Shown here: piece after piece, positions 1 to 30,041 of the stretch
Position numbering within the stretch: the first letter of the stretch is position 1
Layout of the letters: the number at the start of each line of letters is the position of its first letter
Origin: Glandiceps talaboti
Lineage: Eukaryota > Hemichordata > Enteropneusta > Spengelidae
DNA: 64,000 nucleotides
Assembly (NCBI RefSeq): GCF_964340395.1
Contig: NC_135553.1
Coordinates: 1,651,001 to 1,715,000, forward strand
Direction of reading: 5' to 3'
Position numbers and translations under genes: made by a program
Notes under the pieces: generated by a model
What the model saw: the letters and a program-made list of their open reading frames with translations, nothing else
What the model was told of the DNA's origin: nothing
The model's database searches: none

Positions 1-1829
1 AAGTTTTACAGAGTTATGATCTAACAACTTATTTTGTGATGTTGATGGAATCAAACACACTGTGATTTCTTGGGTTCAGTTGAACGCCTATTTAACAGAA
101 AGCAAATAAATCTTCATCTTTGTTCTAAATATGTGGGCACCATGACAAGTTTTTGGGGTTTTTTCAGTTACAAATTGTATGCAAGCATCTCCATACCATA
201 CTCACCGGTCAGCCCAATTTAGCTTCTGTGTAGTCTGGATGTGGTGTGAGTGAAGGTATAAATCATATTGATACTGTATAGGAACTAGACTAGCTTCTGA
301 GGAAATGCTGTAGAAAAAATCTCATTGCCATGATGTTTGAAAATGAGTTGATTGTGGAATCATACCTCCATGCAATAAAGAACACACAAGTAAAGAAATA
401 CTACTAGGATGTGATAGGGTTTAAATGAAAAAAGGAAAACACTTGTATCTCCAACGTCATGACTAGATCATAATGTAACTGTTCCTACATTGATGTTGTC
501 CATGTTTAGCCATCTTGGTGCAAAGATTTGTCTCTACCGTTTATCTTTAGATGGCGTTTGGGGGCCTTCGAGGAGAGCGCCATCTACGATGAGGTTGGGT
601 AACAGATTGAAGTTGAAAATGATTGGACAACATGTTGAGATATTGTCAATAAACATTGCACAAAGATCATTGGATCGGGTCACCAGCTGCTTTAGATAAA
701 AAGTAGATTAATCTTGATTGTTCTGATAGCCCATTATGTGTAAGGACCTCACTGAGAGTGGCATTGACAGCCTGATTGGGGACATTGACAGTTTGGGTGA
801 CTTCACGAGTAAGACTATACATTTGGTGCATACCTTCATGTCGATCTTCTTCATCTCCAGTGATGTAACCTGTGAGGGAGATGGGTAATACCTCTATCTC
901 CGGCCAAATGACTACACTCAAAACGGTTGTTACAAATAAAACACATTCTTGTCTTTTGTCGAGATGAATACCGGCCCATTCAACTTACAACCTATGTAAC
1001 TTTTTGCTGCCTAAGCTTGCTCCTGCAATCGTAGTTATCAGCACAGAGGGCGCTCACATGTTCTCTTACCTATCAACCGGTCCGATGGGAAATGGAATGC
1101 TGGTTTATAATGGAATCAACGCATATGCCAAAGTCAACATTAGTACGTCCGAAAGAGGCACTTCTGGCTCCCAATCTATTGCGCTCATCAACAACAGCCA
1201 AAGAATAGAATAAGGAGTAGAAAGTCAAAAGAAACCATTGAAAGGGCGTATTGAAATATTTATTTTTTAAATAAGGACGTCGACCACATTTTCAAAATTA
1301 ACTTAGCCCCCCCCCCATCATGTTGTTTGATGTATTACTCACAACGTGTAAAATATTCATAGTCATATTATAATATTCTGTACAGCATATTAATATCGAT
1401 TTTACGTCATTACGTCATTATTTATATCTAACATTAAATAATTCATTCAAATTTATTGAGCCTATGCCGCTACCCTTCTAAAATTATATTATTCAAATCT
1501 TTGATTGTTAGGACGGCAAATGAATGAACGAACGTAAACACAAATGGATAATTCAAACATTGTTTTGGTTTAATAGAAGAGATAAGATGATTGTTGGGAT
1601 GTTATATAAGTCACACTGAACTTTAAAAGAAAACAAACCGTCTCCTTTGCTGTAATTTACAGCCATTCAATGATACTCTAGTTTGCTTTCTTATAGTGCA
1701 CATGGTGTACGCATGCGTAGATAGAAATAGAGGAGGGTACCGAAGAGGGGAAATAAACTGATCTTTTTGTTGTACCGTAACTTGTGATAAAAAATTCTAG
1801 TAGAGTTGTTTTTCAAAGTAACCTCTCTT

Positions 1830-1830
<1 letters not shown>
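1..1830. other. non-genic DNA, no supported gene
   Basis: No splice-bounded or family-recognisable coding segment was found. Several short open frames exist (for example 490-699 + and 667-921 -) but none resembles a known family and none has convincing splice signals. The 84-residue minus frame at 667-921 has a fairly normal residue composition and could be a decayed transposon fragment, but I cannot name it. A 9-base stem (TAGATGGCG with CGCCATCTA) lies near 549-588. A run of C at about 1308-1317 is one of many such runs in the window. Confidence 0.5.
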
Positions 1831-1831
<1 letters not shown>

Positions 1832-1872
<41 letters not shown>

Positions 1873-1999
1873 ACTCATACACACACACATACATACATAC
1901 ATACATACATACATACATACATACATACATACATACATACATACATACATACATACATACATACATACATACACACATACATACATACATACATACATA
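1832..1999. repeat. (CA)n then (CATA)n microsatellite
   Basis: A CA run of roughly 50 bases passes through an imperfect stretch into CATA repeats up to the end of the block. Open frames on both strands (poly Thr-His or Tyr-Ile-His-Thr) are translations of the repeat and not genes. Confidence 0.97.
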
Positions 2000-2274
2000 T
2001 CAACTTCTTTTATTTCCAACTTACATGAAAATAGCATGTACAGGTAAAGTATTTACATAATTCCTTTATAGAATACACACACGATACCTTGCAGGAAATC
2101 ATAGTGACTAGTGAACGAGTTTCTCTTGGTCACCTATGACAAACGTTCACGTGATATCTGGTTGTTATAGTACCTACATCTCAAATCTCCAAATTTTGTA
2201 AGAACCTATTATTGAGCTTACACTACAATATTTGGTGATGGATTTGGAATTCCTTCTATTTAAACCAGCTTTGA

Positions 2275-2497
2275 TCAAACCACTTGTGACTTCAACTTAT
2301 GATGTACATTTCCGAGACTTCCTATGACAATAACTGTTATTTCTGAACGAAAGCCTGTAGTGTTTATTTCTAGTGAGATTGGAAAATATTTGTAGAACTT
2401 CTTCTGAAAACACAATGAAATATGTACATCAAAGGGTACGGACACTTCAACTAATATTGCATGTTTGTTCTGTTTATCGATGATAGTAATGTCATGT
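2275..2497 (-). pseudogene. C-terminal fragment of an RLE-type non-LTR retrotransposon ORF
   Basis: Read on the minus strand, this encodes the C-terminal part of a restriction-like endonuclease (RLE) domain. It starts at DITIIDK, continues through HAILVEVSVPFDV (the VEV acidic residue is the expected second catalytic position) and ends with a segment containing VIGSLGNVHHKL, a tail typical of R2/R4/NeSL/HERO-like elements. The frame ends at a stop at 2275. The first part of the domain is missing and the sequence upstream on the minus strand does not continue the family, so this is a truncated copy. It is divergent from and inverted relative to the fragment at 2630. The exact clade is not determinable by eye. 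Confidence 0.6.
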
Positions 2498-2629
2498 ATT
2501 CGGAAAGCTATACCTGTACACGACGATGATTGTCCGAATTTTGCATGATATGTTATCAACAATACCGGTAACATAGCAAAGCAGTCTAAAGTTAACTGGC
2601 CAAAGTCAATTTGGGTAAATCTGCATGAA

Positions 2630-3246
2630 ATGTGCAAGCGTCAGCACATCTCCTTGATTAAAGGAGACGATAAATACCTCTACGAAATGGCAGTAGACGA
2701 TGAAGTGTCAATAACCTTCGATTCGCCAGACAAATTCTACACAACATTTAAACAGCAGCTGCTGCAGCAATATCAATCCGAGTTTAAGGCGAAATCTTCA
2801 CAGGGAAGAGTGACTCGAGAGGCAGGGAAAGTAAACCATGGTGTATCGTCCACTTACCTCAACAATCACAAGATTGACGATAATCTGAGATCATTTGCGA
2901 GAGGTCGTTTACAGCTCCTACAGTGCGAAAGTCTCATGACCCTGTACTATCCAGAGTCGTACACTAAATCATGTAAAATATGCAATCATTCCACTGAAAC
3001 AGTATCACACATTTTGAATGGTTGTACGAAATTCCAGAAACTATACCAACAAAGACACAATAAAATAGTTGATTTAATCTTCGGTAAAATCGCGAACAGT
3101 AATCCTGGCAAGGAGACATTTAAAGACACTGTTTTAAAACCTGAAATGTTTGATGCCCATATGAGAACTTTTGAACATCAGCATAAACGACCAGACATTA
3201 CTATCATCGATAAACACAACAAACATGCAATATTAGTTGAAGTGTT
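2630..3246 (+). pseudogene. 3' part of an RLE-type (R2-like) non-LTR retrotransposon ORF, truncated
   Basis: The open frame carries the linker between reverse transcriptase and endonuclease of an RLE-class LINE. A zinc-knuckle CX2CX7HX4C is seen in CKICNHSTETVSHILNGC, followed about 15 residues later by an RHN motif and then RPDITIIDKHNKHAILVEV, the PD-(X)n-E signature of the R2-type endonuclease. In the family these residues nick target DNA for target-primed reverse transcription. The frame is broken exactly after VEV, where a microsatellite starts at 3247; the C-terminal half of the nuclease is absent. No reverse transcriptase catalytic motif lies upstream, so the copy is 5' truncated too. 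It is a dead remnant. The 254-residue open frame continues only through repeat-encoded residues. Confidence 0.65.
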
Positions 3247-3379
3247 CGTACGTACGTACGTACGTACGTACGTACGTACGTACGTACATACATACATACA
3301 TACATACATACATACATGCATGCATGCATGCATGCATGCACGCACGCACGTACGCACGCACGCACGCACACGCACACTA
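3247..3379. repeat. compound microsatellite (ACGT)n-(ACAT)n-(GCAT)n-(CGCA)n
   Basis: Four successive tetranucleotide blocks, each one substitution away from the next. The first block is self-complementary (ACGT). The array begins at the truncation point of the upstream retrotransposon fragment. Confidence 0.95.
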
Positions 3380-5468
3380 CATATGCCAAAATAACCCCCC
3401 CCCCTCCCCAGTTAAAATGACTGGCCCTTAGCTAACAGCCTACACTTCTGGTTCGTTACTACTTGTCTCCTGCCATGTATCTCTTCTCCTTATATTCATC
3501 CACTTGTCAGAGTAGATCACAACTCTATTTCCGTAAATGTAATTGTTTTCGACATGCGGACAGGGGCCTGATTATTTGAACACGAGTTTACTAAATAATC
3601 AAGATTACATAGTTACCAAATGTAATTGTAAAGGAGTCCCACAATGAATTTGACAAAAGACTGTTACCGTAAATAATACAAGTAAAATCATCTTTCAAGT
3701 GTACAAAAATAAAAATATAAAGCAAAGAGAAGAAATGGAAGGAGACGTTTAAGATAGTAGGCATGTATAGAATTAGAAAACTATGTATACAGTCAAGTGA
3801 GTCCACTGATTTTAATGTAGAAGAAATCACATCAAATCTATATACATAAGATTTGTGGATTACGGGTAAGCATAGTGATTGCAAAGTGAGTAACTTGATA
3901 GGTACATAAGTACAAAATACCAGCTGAGATGCCGCAGACGATGTATTCACTACAGTTGTTACATTTATGCTGTACAATGCCTTTACCAATCTCAACAACT
4001 GAACGTTTGAACTGACAAGTGTTTGAATTTTGAACAGCTTAGCTAATAGAAATGTATTTAGAAATATATTCAGAGCGTCTCAGTGACGCCCCCCCCCCTT
4101 TTTTTTTTTTACAAATATAGAAAGATATAGTATCATAGATATAGGTCATTGATACTATGTTGTTACGTCATCATACTATGTGGTTACGTCATCATACTAT
4201 GTTGTTACGTCATCATACTATGTGGTTACGTCATCGTTTATTCCCTTAACATTCGAGAGTCTTATATACTAAGTATTCGCATTACAAATGGAATAACCCT
4301 ACTCATATGTATTGTTATTTGAATTGTATTCAACATACCTCGAGTCAAGAGGCTTAGCAAGTGAGAGTGTGTTTTTTGAATTTATTGATTACTGATAAAT
4401 TACGTCATCGATTTGTGTTGTCTCTAGGTTTGATTTCCTGATGAGATGTCTACCAGTTGCTCTACATGCGTCAACTCATCTTATTATTTGGAATAAAGTA
4501 GGTATGTTTCATCGTGAAACAAAGCCCTGCAAAGCTACCGATGATACACCTTCAATAACAATAATTCATATTGCTCGGGTACACTGTAAATTATAAATGT
4601 GCGATATATCTGTATATAATGTTAATTTTACACGGATTATTTGGAAGTGAAAATGATTTGTACTACACTGGTTTAAGAAATAATACATTTTTCAATTCCT
4701 TTCCCTGCTGGAAATGGTCGCGTCCTATCTGTACACAAATCTTATGCGCAAGACCCGGCCTCGAGTGAGATTTTGTAAGGACTGCCAAGTATATGTTGGA
4801 CGTGTTTACGTGCAGTCATCAAATATCGCACACCATTCCTCTTTCGCAAATGATCAATAATTTTGGAAATTCACTGAAAGATGTAATTGGGCGTGACGAG
4901 GAAGACGGGTGTTTTCGTAGCTCTTGTGACGGGGCATTGTGCATGCATCGTTAGAGCGAGAGAGAGAGCGAGAGAGATTGCCTGCAGTCAACGATACCGT
5001 GGCCAAGGTAGGTAGGTTCATATATCAAATAAACACCATTCTGTGACGCAATGCTATTTATTTTCCTTCAATATACACATATTTTGAGTCTTAGATAATT
5101 ATAGCAGCACTCTTTGCAAATTGCGAGTCGATAAATTCAAATAATTGCTGTCATATATACTTTTACAATCCACAGTGATTGCAAACGATCCCGGATAAAC
5201 AAGGCACGTTACATATATTGTTATTCCTGTTAACTGATGAAGGGGCTATAAGAACTGAGGGTTATCGCTAAATATTCATGATCTTTCGTTATCTTGTTTT
5301 AAACTTCAACAGAACTGCCTATAATTAGTGGATTCTACACAATGACAGATGGTTTGCTTATACAATGCCTAGGGTGTCTAACAGACCTGGGTATACACTA
5401 ACTCCAAAGAGAGCGTTTTACCAGACTGTATTCAATTGCATTTAGAAGTAAACAAATTAAATGCAAAC
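3380..5468. other. upstream region of SYT17, non-genic
   Basis: No coding exon was recognised. The stretch includes a CRE-like 22-base repeat (4145-4236), C/T homopolymer runs near 4088, a GAGA-rich segment near 4954-4978, and a possible untranslated SYT17 leader exon whose end could be the donor GGCCAAG|GTAGGT at 5007/5008. That exon is inferred only from its splice signal. Confidence 0.45.
4145..4236 (+). repeat. ~22-base tandem repeat carrying TTACGTCA, four copies
   Basis: Four near-identical units of the form ACTATGTNGTTACGTCATCAT, alternating T and G at one position. Each carries TTACGTCA, a one-base variant of the cyclic-AMP response element. The array is about 1.2 kb upstream of the inferred SYT17 start codon. 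Whether it binds bZIP factors is inference; it may be only a minisatellite. Confidence 0.8.
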
Positions 5469-24704
<19,236 letters not shown>

Positions 24705-25076
24705 ATTTCTCCTACAACTGCTGAGGAAATGCACGACATACTAATATTGTGTTCTGCTCCTTGTATAAGTAAAATATACTATGCTATGGGCAAGCGGTGG
24801 TGATGTGCTATACAACGCTAAGGGCGGTAGTGCAATACTGTTACCCTGGTAACAGAATATCAAGTCCTACACTGCAGGCAATTATGGTTTACATCAATCT
24901 TATAAAAGACTGGTCAAGAATGAGGCCCAAGTCGTTATATCTCAATACTATACTATACTATAATGTGACTGTCATTTGCGTTTTCTATTTCATATATGTC
25001 TGTCATTGGTCTCCTCAACATCGGGACGTATATGCAAATATATGACGTAAATATATGACGTAAATATAACAAGCTC

Positions 25077-25082
25077 AATAAA
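25077..25082 (+). terminator. SYT17: SYT17 poly(A) signal candidate
   Basis: AATAAA 373 bases after the stop codon. A second AATAAA at 26291-26296 could serve a longer 3' UTR. Confidence 0.5.
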
Positions 25083-28000
25083 CATGAAATAAGTAACAAA
25101 ACGAATTTGAAACGAATCCCTCCTCTTGGCCTGCCAACAGTTCAAATAATTAAAATGTCTTGGCACATTACTGTTGGGAAGTCCTTGCCAACTTTAAATG
25201 GTGTAAATCAATGCCTAATCAGTATTGCTGGTGCAGCCTTGCCAAACGATTGCTTTCTTTGTTTCATGTACATTTTAAGAGTCTAGTTAATTTAATATGT
25301 AAATTGTGTTTCAAAGGGCCACCATCTATCGTCATTATAGTCTGGCGTATATACATATATTTATACATACATGTATGTATGTAATAGTAGAATATAAGAT
25401 AACCGATAGCATTGATTAATATTTCACCACGTTTCACACGTTAATACTAAGTGAAACTTGCATTTATTTATGGAATTATGGACTGCAGATTAGAATGAAG
25501 TTTATGAATTCTTTACAGATGTGTTTATTTTAATGCATGACGCAATTTTTGAGGAGGGCAGACCACTTCTGACGTCTCAACAGAGATCGTAAAAACAAAG
25601 AAGAAAGATTTCATATATATAACGTATGTTCACATGTCTTAATGTCATTTTCTCTGGTCGATGCTCTGCCTAGAAAGATGTGATGTGTACTTTGCCGTCG
25701 TTAAATGTTGTCGTGTTCAGTTGAACAGTATACTTGAGTCGAACGCTGCTATATTGCATGTGATGGAGTGTACATGGGAAAGCTTATAGAAACTAATTTC
25801 TGTAAAGTTTGATCGGCGAAATAGGAAACTGCTACCCAGTTCTTTCAAATACAGGTAATAGCAACACAATAGCAAAACCGTATTTACATTTTTTGAGATG
25901 AAGAGAAAAGTACAAAGCTTGAAGGAATCAGTACCTGGTATATGCAAATTCAAATGTACTTTAATACGAAAACTTATATGCTAATGAAGTGCTTAAATTC
26001 AGTCGGACCTAGAAGCTAGTTTTGGAAGTGGATAAAAAATTGAATGTGACATTTTAATCAAAGATTACCGAGTATTTTAGTCATACCAAACTAATACTTT
26101 TAGTCATACAGAACGTAGAATATATGCATAAAGTACATGTGTAATTGTCGCTTGTAAAATTTCGCATATGAAATGTCTATTGGTGTTGTATTCTGTTGAC
26201 AAATAGTACTTCAGTTGTACAAGCTTGAAGCCAAAGTGATGACAATTTACCTTAATGTATTGATACCTTTTGCTGTGTGTGTATGTATCAAATAAAGTAC
26301 CATGACCAACTTATGTTCAGTTTACTTTGTTCTTGGTATCACTTCAGACAATGCAACACACTTCAAAGGTGCCGTGATCATAGTTATGTACTTATGAGGT
26401 GATGAATTCCGACAACTGTAATACGCGTGACATATACATCACCTATGTTAATCAACACGCGAGTGGCATTTTGTGTGAACTTCCTAGATATGTATATATT
26501 TTAATAGTACTATACGTACAAATCAGTCCTATGTGTCTGCTACATATGTATTAATTATGGGGAGTCATTGACCTTGAGAGAATAGACAGATACGTGCGTA
26601 AAGTATATTAGGTAGATATCTCATATTGCACGTCCAAAGCCAGGTTCAAGTCTAACTTTGATATATTATTACGTATTCAGAACATAGTAAACTTGACGTT
26701 GGCTCTTCAATCATGGTACTAGTAATAGTCAATGGCTCGGATCTAAATGGTTTCAGTCGCCGTTTGCAATTTGAATATAAACAGTTGTAGTTGTGATTTA
26801 CCTTCGTTACAAACATACAGACGAACCTAGAGATCCATCTATTTTACAACCTTTGCAGCAGTTGCCTAGAAATGCCTCTGAACGGAGTTGTTTTATCATT
26901 AGCTGACAATTAAAACTTTACTGTCCTTGAAGTGGAAAGTCTTCTCCTTACCACACTATCAAACTGACATACATTGATACAAAACAGAGGGTGTCGCTGA
27001 TGTATGTTCATGCCATGTTCTTGTCAGTTTGTTTATGTCTGTGAAAGTAAGTCATATTGTCTTTACCACATGACTAACTTTTACAGACATAAAACTGAAA
27101 ATGCATCATGTGAATCTCAATGTATGTCAGTTTGATAGTGTGAGAAAGTGTAACTTTTCGTGCTCCCTGAGCCAGTTTACTACTGATAAAACGACGTTCT
27201 GATAACAGGCATCTCTACATAACTGCTGCAATAGTTGTAGTACTGTCAAACATCTTATAGGCGATGACTTTACTGGAGCTTTACAGTTGTAATGTATATT
27301 TAAAGTATTTGCTAAGTACCGAGTCACAGAATTTAACAAATCGAAACAGTACTGTGAACATAGTTACATGTAAGTTGTGACAACTGCCCTCATGAGGCCA
27401 AACATTGTAGTGTCGACGTCATCGTCGTTATCGACTACGTAGGCTTTTTGTCAGTGTTCATTGTTTCAATTTACACTCTATTACCAGCCATAGTACAATC
27501 GCTAGTTCTCGCTCGTGTCACCAAGAACTTTGGGTGTTACTTTCTAAAACGGTTTAGCTTTTGTTTGCTTTTATCAAGAGAGTATTTATTTGTTGTTTTC
27601 CCGTGATATGTAAAAGTGCAATTCAAGTGAATAAAAAGGGGCTTTCCACTCAATGGTTAATGTTTTTGTTCATACTTTGTCACCCAAACTTTCCGTGTAC
27701 ACCTACCTAGTAGTTGTACGGCTATCAAATATCATGGAATGCTTGTTGTTGTTAACTGCTCTGCTTAGTATCAACACCTTAGGGCGAATGGCAACAGGAG
27801 TGACGGAAAACGAATGACAGCATTTACTCTGTATAAATAGTGGAATGCTACCTCTTACTACGTTTAGAATGTTGAATGACACCCTCTACACTATTAAACA
27901 AGTGGAATGACTACCGCCATAGCATAAGTGGAATGAATGCTTTGAAAAACTAATGACAGCATTTACATCTTTACATGTAATACATTGCCGGGTTATGTGT

Positions 28001-28598
28001 ATATGTGGGATCATATTGATATGTTGTATTGACTGTCTGTAGTATATAACTTTCGTTCATTCCAAAGGGAGTCCTTGGCTGGATGCGGCCCGGGCCAAAT
28101 GCATTCAAAGACTGGTCCCTATCCTTCTTCCCGGTCATATTCACTGGGGAATGTGAGCCCCCAGCGGTAAGAATGGGACAGGAAACAGTCCAGTACGTGT
28201 CATGGACTCAGCTGACCGTTCAGGGCGCCAAACTCATAGTTACTGTGATATTCACCACGCATCAACGTTCTGACAGATGCTGTTAGGTAAGGTATATGTT
28301 GTATTCGTAATTGTAACATTTATATCGCTATATAGTGTACTCATACAAACCCAAGGTAGGCCTACAGGTATTCAAAGTTTGTCAAACTGCAACTGATAGT
28401 CAACTACTTATTTCCACAGGGTTGTTCAAACTGAATAAGTGATATAAAGAAACGTAATCCTGTTATGAATCAAAAGTAGGCATGTTCATATCAAGTCACG
28501 TAGACCAAACTTGCCATCAGATTATTAAACGCCAAGCCAAAAAAGGTGTTTCAACTTCAACTACCACAATTTGATATATACAAATTTTGGAAAAATCA
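25083..28598. other. intergenic DNA, no supported gene
   Basis: No recognisable coding exon on either strand. The only notable structure is the long inverted repeat at 26846-27238. The open frame 28083-28286 (+) has no family resemblance and no supporting splice signals. Confidence 0.5.
26846..27238. repeat. ~390-base imperfect inverted repeat (long hairpin)
   Basis: Arms pair from ACAACCTTTGCAGCAGTT at the left with the reverse complement ACAACTATTGCAGCAGTT at the right. They continue through GATGCC, GTTTTATCA, then a near-perfect block CACACTATCAAACTGACATA (26952 left, 27142 right), and an inner block CAGTTTGTTTATGTCTGTGA opposite CAGTTTTATGTCTGTAAAAG, to a loop near 27050-27070. It has no coding capacity. 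It could be a foldback transposon or a source of a hairpin RNA. Confidence 0.8.
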
Positions 28599-28706
28599 TG
28601 CATGCATACATACATACATACATACATACATACATACATACATACATACATACATACATACATACATACATACATACATACATACATACATACATACATA
28701 CATACA

Positions 28707-28740
<34 letters not shown>

Positions 28741-28755
28741 CATACATACATACAT

Positions 28756-28806
<51 letters not shown>

Positions 28807-28893
28807 TACATACATACATACATACATACATACATACATACATACATACATACATACAAACACTCACAAACAAACACACACACACACACCGGC

Positions 28894-28934
<41 letters not shown>

Positions 28935-28976
28935 GGCACAGACACATACATACATGCATGCATGCATGCATATTCT
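28599..28976. repeat. compound microsatellite (CATA)n-(CA)n-(CATA)n-(CA)n-(CAGA)n-(CATG)n
   Basis: About 170 bases of CATA, a CA block, a second CATA block, CA, a CAGA block of about 50 bases, and a short GCAT block. All long open frames here on both strands are translations of the repeat. Confidence 0.97.
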
Positions 28977-29037
28977 TCTCTGTCACCCTCCCTATCTCTG
29001 TGTTATTGTCTGTCTGCCTCTATCTTTGTTTTTGCGC

Positions 29038-29132
<95 letters not shown>
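29038..29132. repeat. (CTGT)n then (CT)n polypyrimidine microsatellite
   Basis: Seven or so CTGT units followed by about 32 CT units, 60 bases after the previous compound array. The CT run is a homopyrimidine mirror repeat with triplex potential. Confidence 0.96.
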
Positions 29133-29136
<4 letters not shown>

Positions 29137-29639
29137 GTGAATATTACTCTAGTTCCATGTTACTCCAAGGCCACATAATACCTCCTACAATTTCAAGTTA
29201 TGAAAATCTCGTTTAATGACTGTGTAACAGCTGTCACTTTTGTTGAAATCTTTTAACAATAATAACAGCGTAGACTTATGGAATGCAAGAATATTACTAT
29301 TATTTACAGTGCATTAATACACAGTATCTGTGGTCATAATCGCCTTCCATAAATAGTTGTCTCCCCTGACAACCGTTAACATACAATACCAAATCTGTCT
29401 GCTATAAGTCTGTGGAATTTTGGATTTTGTAAAAGTATGGGCGAAAAGAATGTTGTCACACTTTGTATTTGGATTTGATTAACCTTATAACCCGTACAGT
29501 AATAATCGACATCACAACAAATAACGGAGTTATTGAGCCTCAATTTGGTTAAATCATTGATTCAAGTACATATTAATAGTTGATTTAGTGCACTGTCCAT
29601 AATTCTCGCACACTCGTTCATTGCACTAATGCAGGTAAT

Positions 29640-30039
29640 ATTTCATGTGTCTGAACTCAATACATTCAAAAGAAGCCGTGTATAGTGGAAATAGTGCACG
29701 TAACTCGCAGGTAACAGCGAGTAGAACGGCTAGTTCGAGCGGCTCCCCTGGTCTACGCAGGCGCAGTAGTGGACGGTTCACCTTGAGCTCACTTTATGTA
29801 CATGTATGCACCACTGTGAGGATAACATAGCAGCGACGCGTGTCGGGTAACAACAGCAGTGCTCATACTGTATGCACACAGAGCAGACACATGAAGATCC
29901 TGTATTAAGTGTTGCAGGTATACGATGCTAATATTTTACTGAATATCAGTATCGAGACGTTTTGTTTACGACATCAAAACATTGCAACATGGTACACGAA
30001 ATGGTGCACGGTGTGCATTATTTACACCGATGAGAACAG
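29640..30039 (+). promoter_or_regulatory. possible promoter / untranslated first exon
   Basis: The segment is locally richer in CpG than its surroundings (AACGGCTAGTTCGAGCGG, CTACGCAGGCGCAGTAG, GCAGCGACGCGTG) and ends at a strong donor AACAG|GTGAGT at 30040. No open frame supports coding. It could be a 5' UTR exon of the SBK1-type gene 14 kb downstream; this is inference from position and strand only. Confidence 0.25.
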
Positions 30040-30041
30040 GT

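Noticed and set aside
667-921. Real gene on the minus strand
   Set aside because: The composition is plausible but no family, splice signals or neighbours support it; kept only as a note in the non-genic entry.
27127-27339. 70-residue minus-strand frame
   Set aside because: It overlaps the right arm of the long palindrome and shows no family similarity.
28083-28286. 67-residue plus-strand frame as an exon
   Set aside because: No recognisable motif and no acceptor or donor with matching phase.
28517-29216. Long open frames (100-210 residues) on both strands
   Set aside because: They are translations of CATA, CA, CAGA, CTGT and CT microsatellites, open in several frames at once. The same applies to frames at 1784-2060, 3178-3431, 10277-10641, 17547-17896, 38107-38423, 39185-39623, 42258-42736, 47017-47410, 59130-59450 and 62053-62290.
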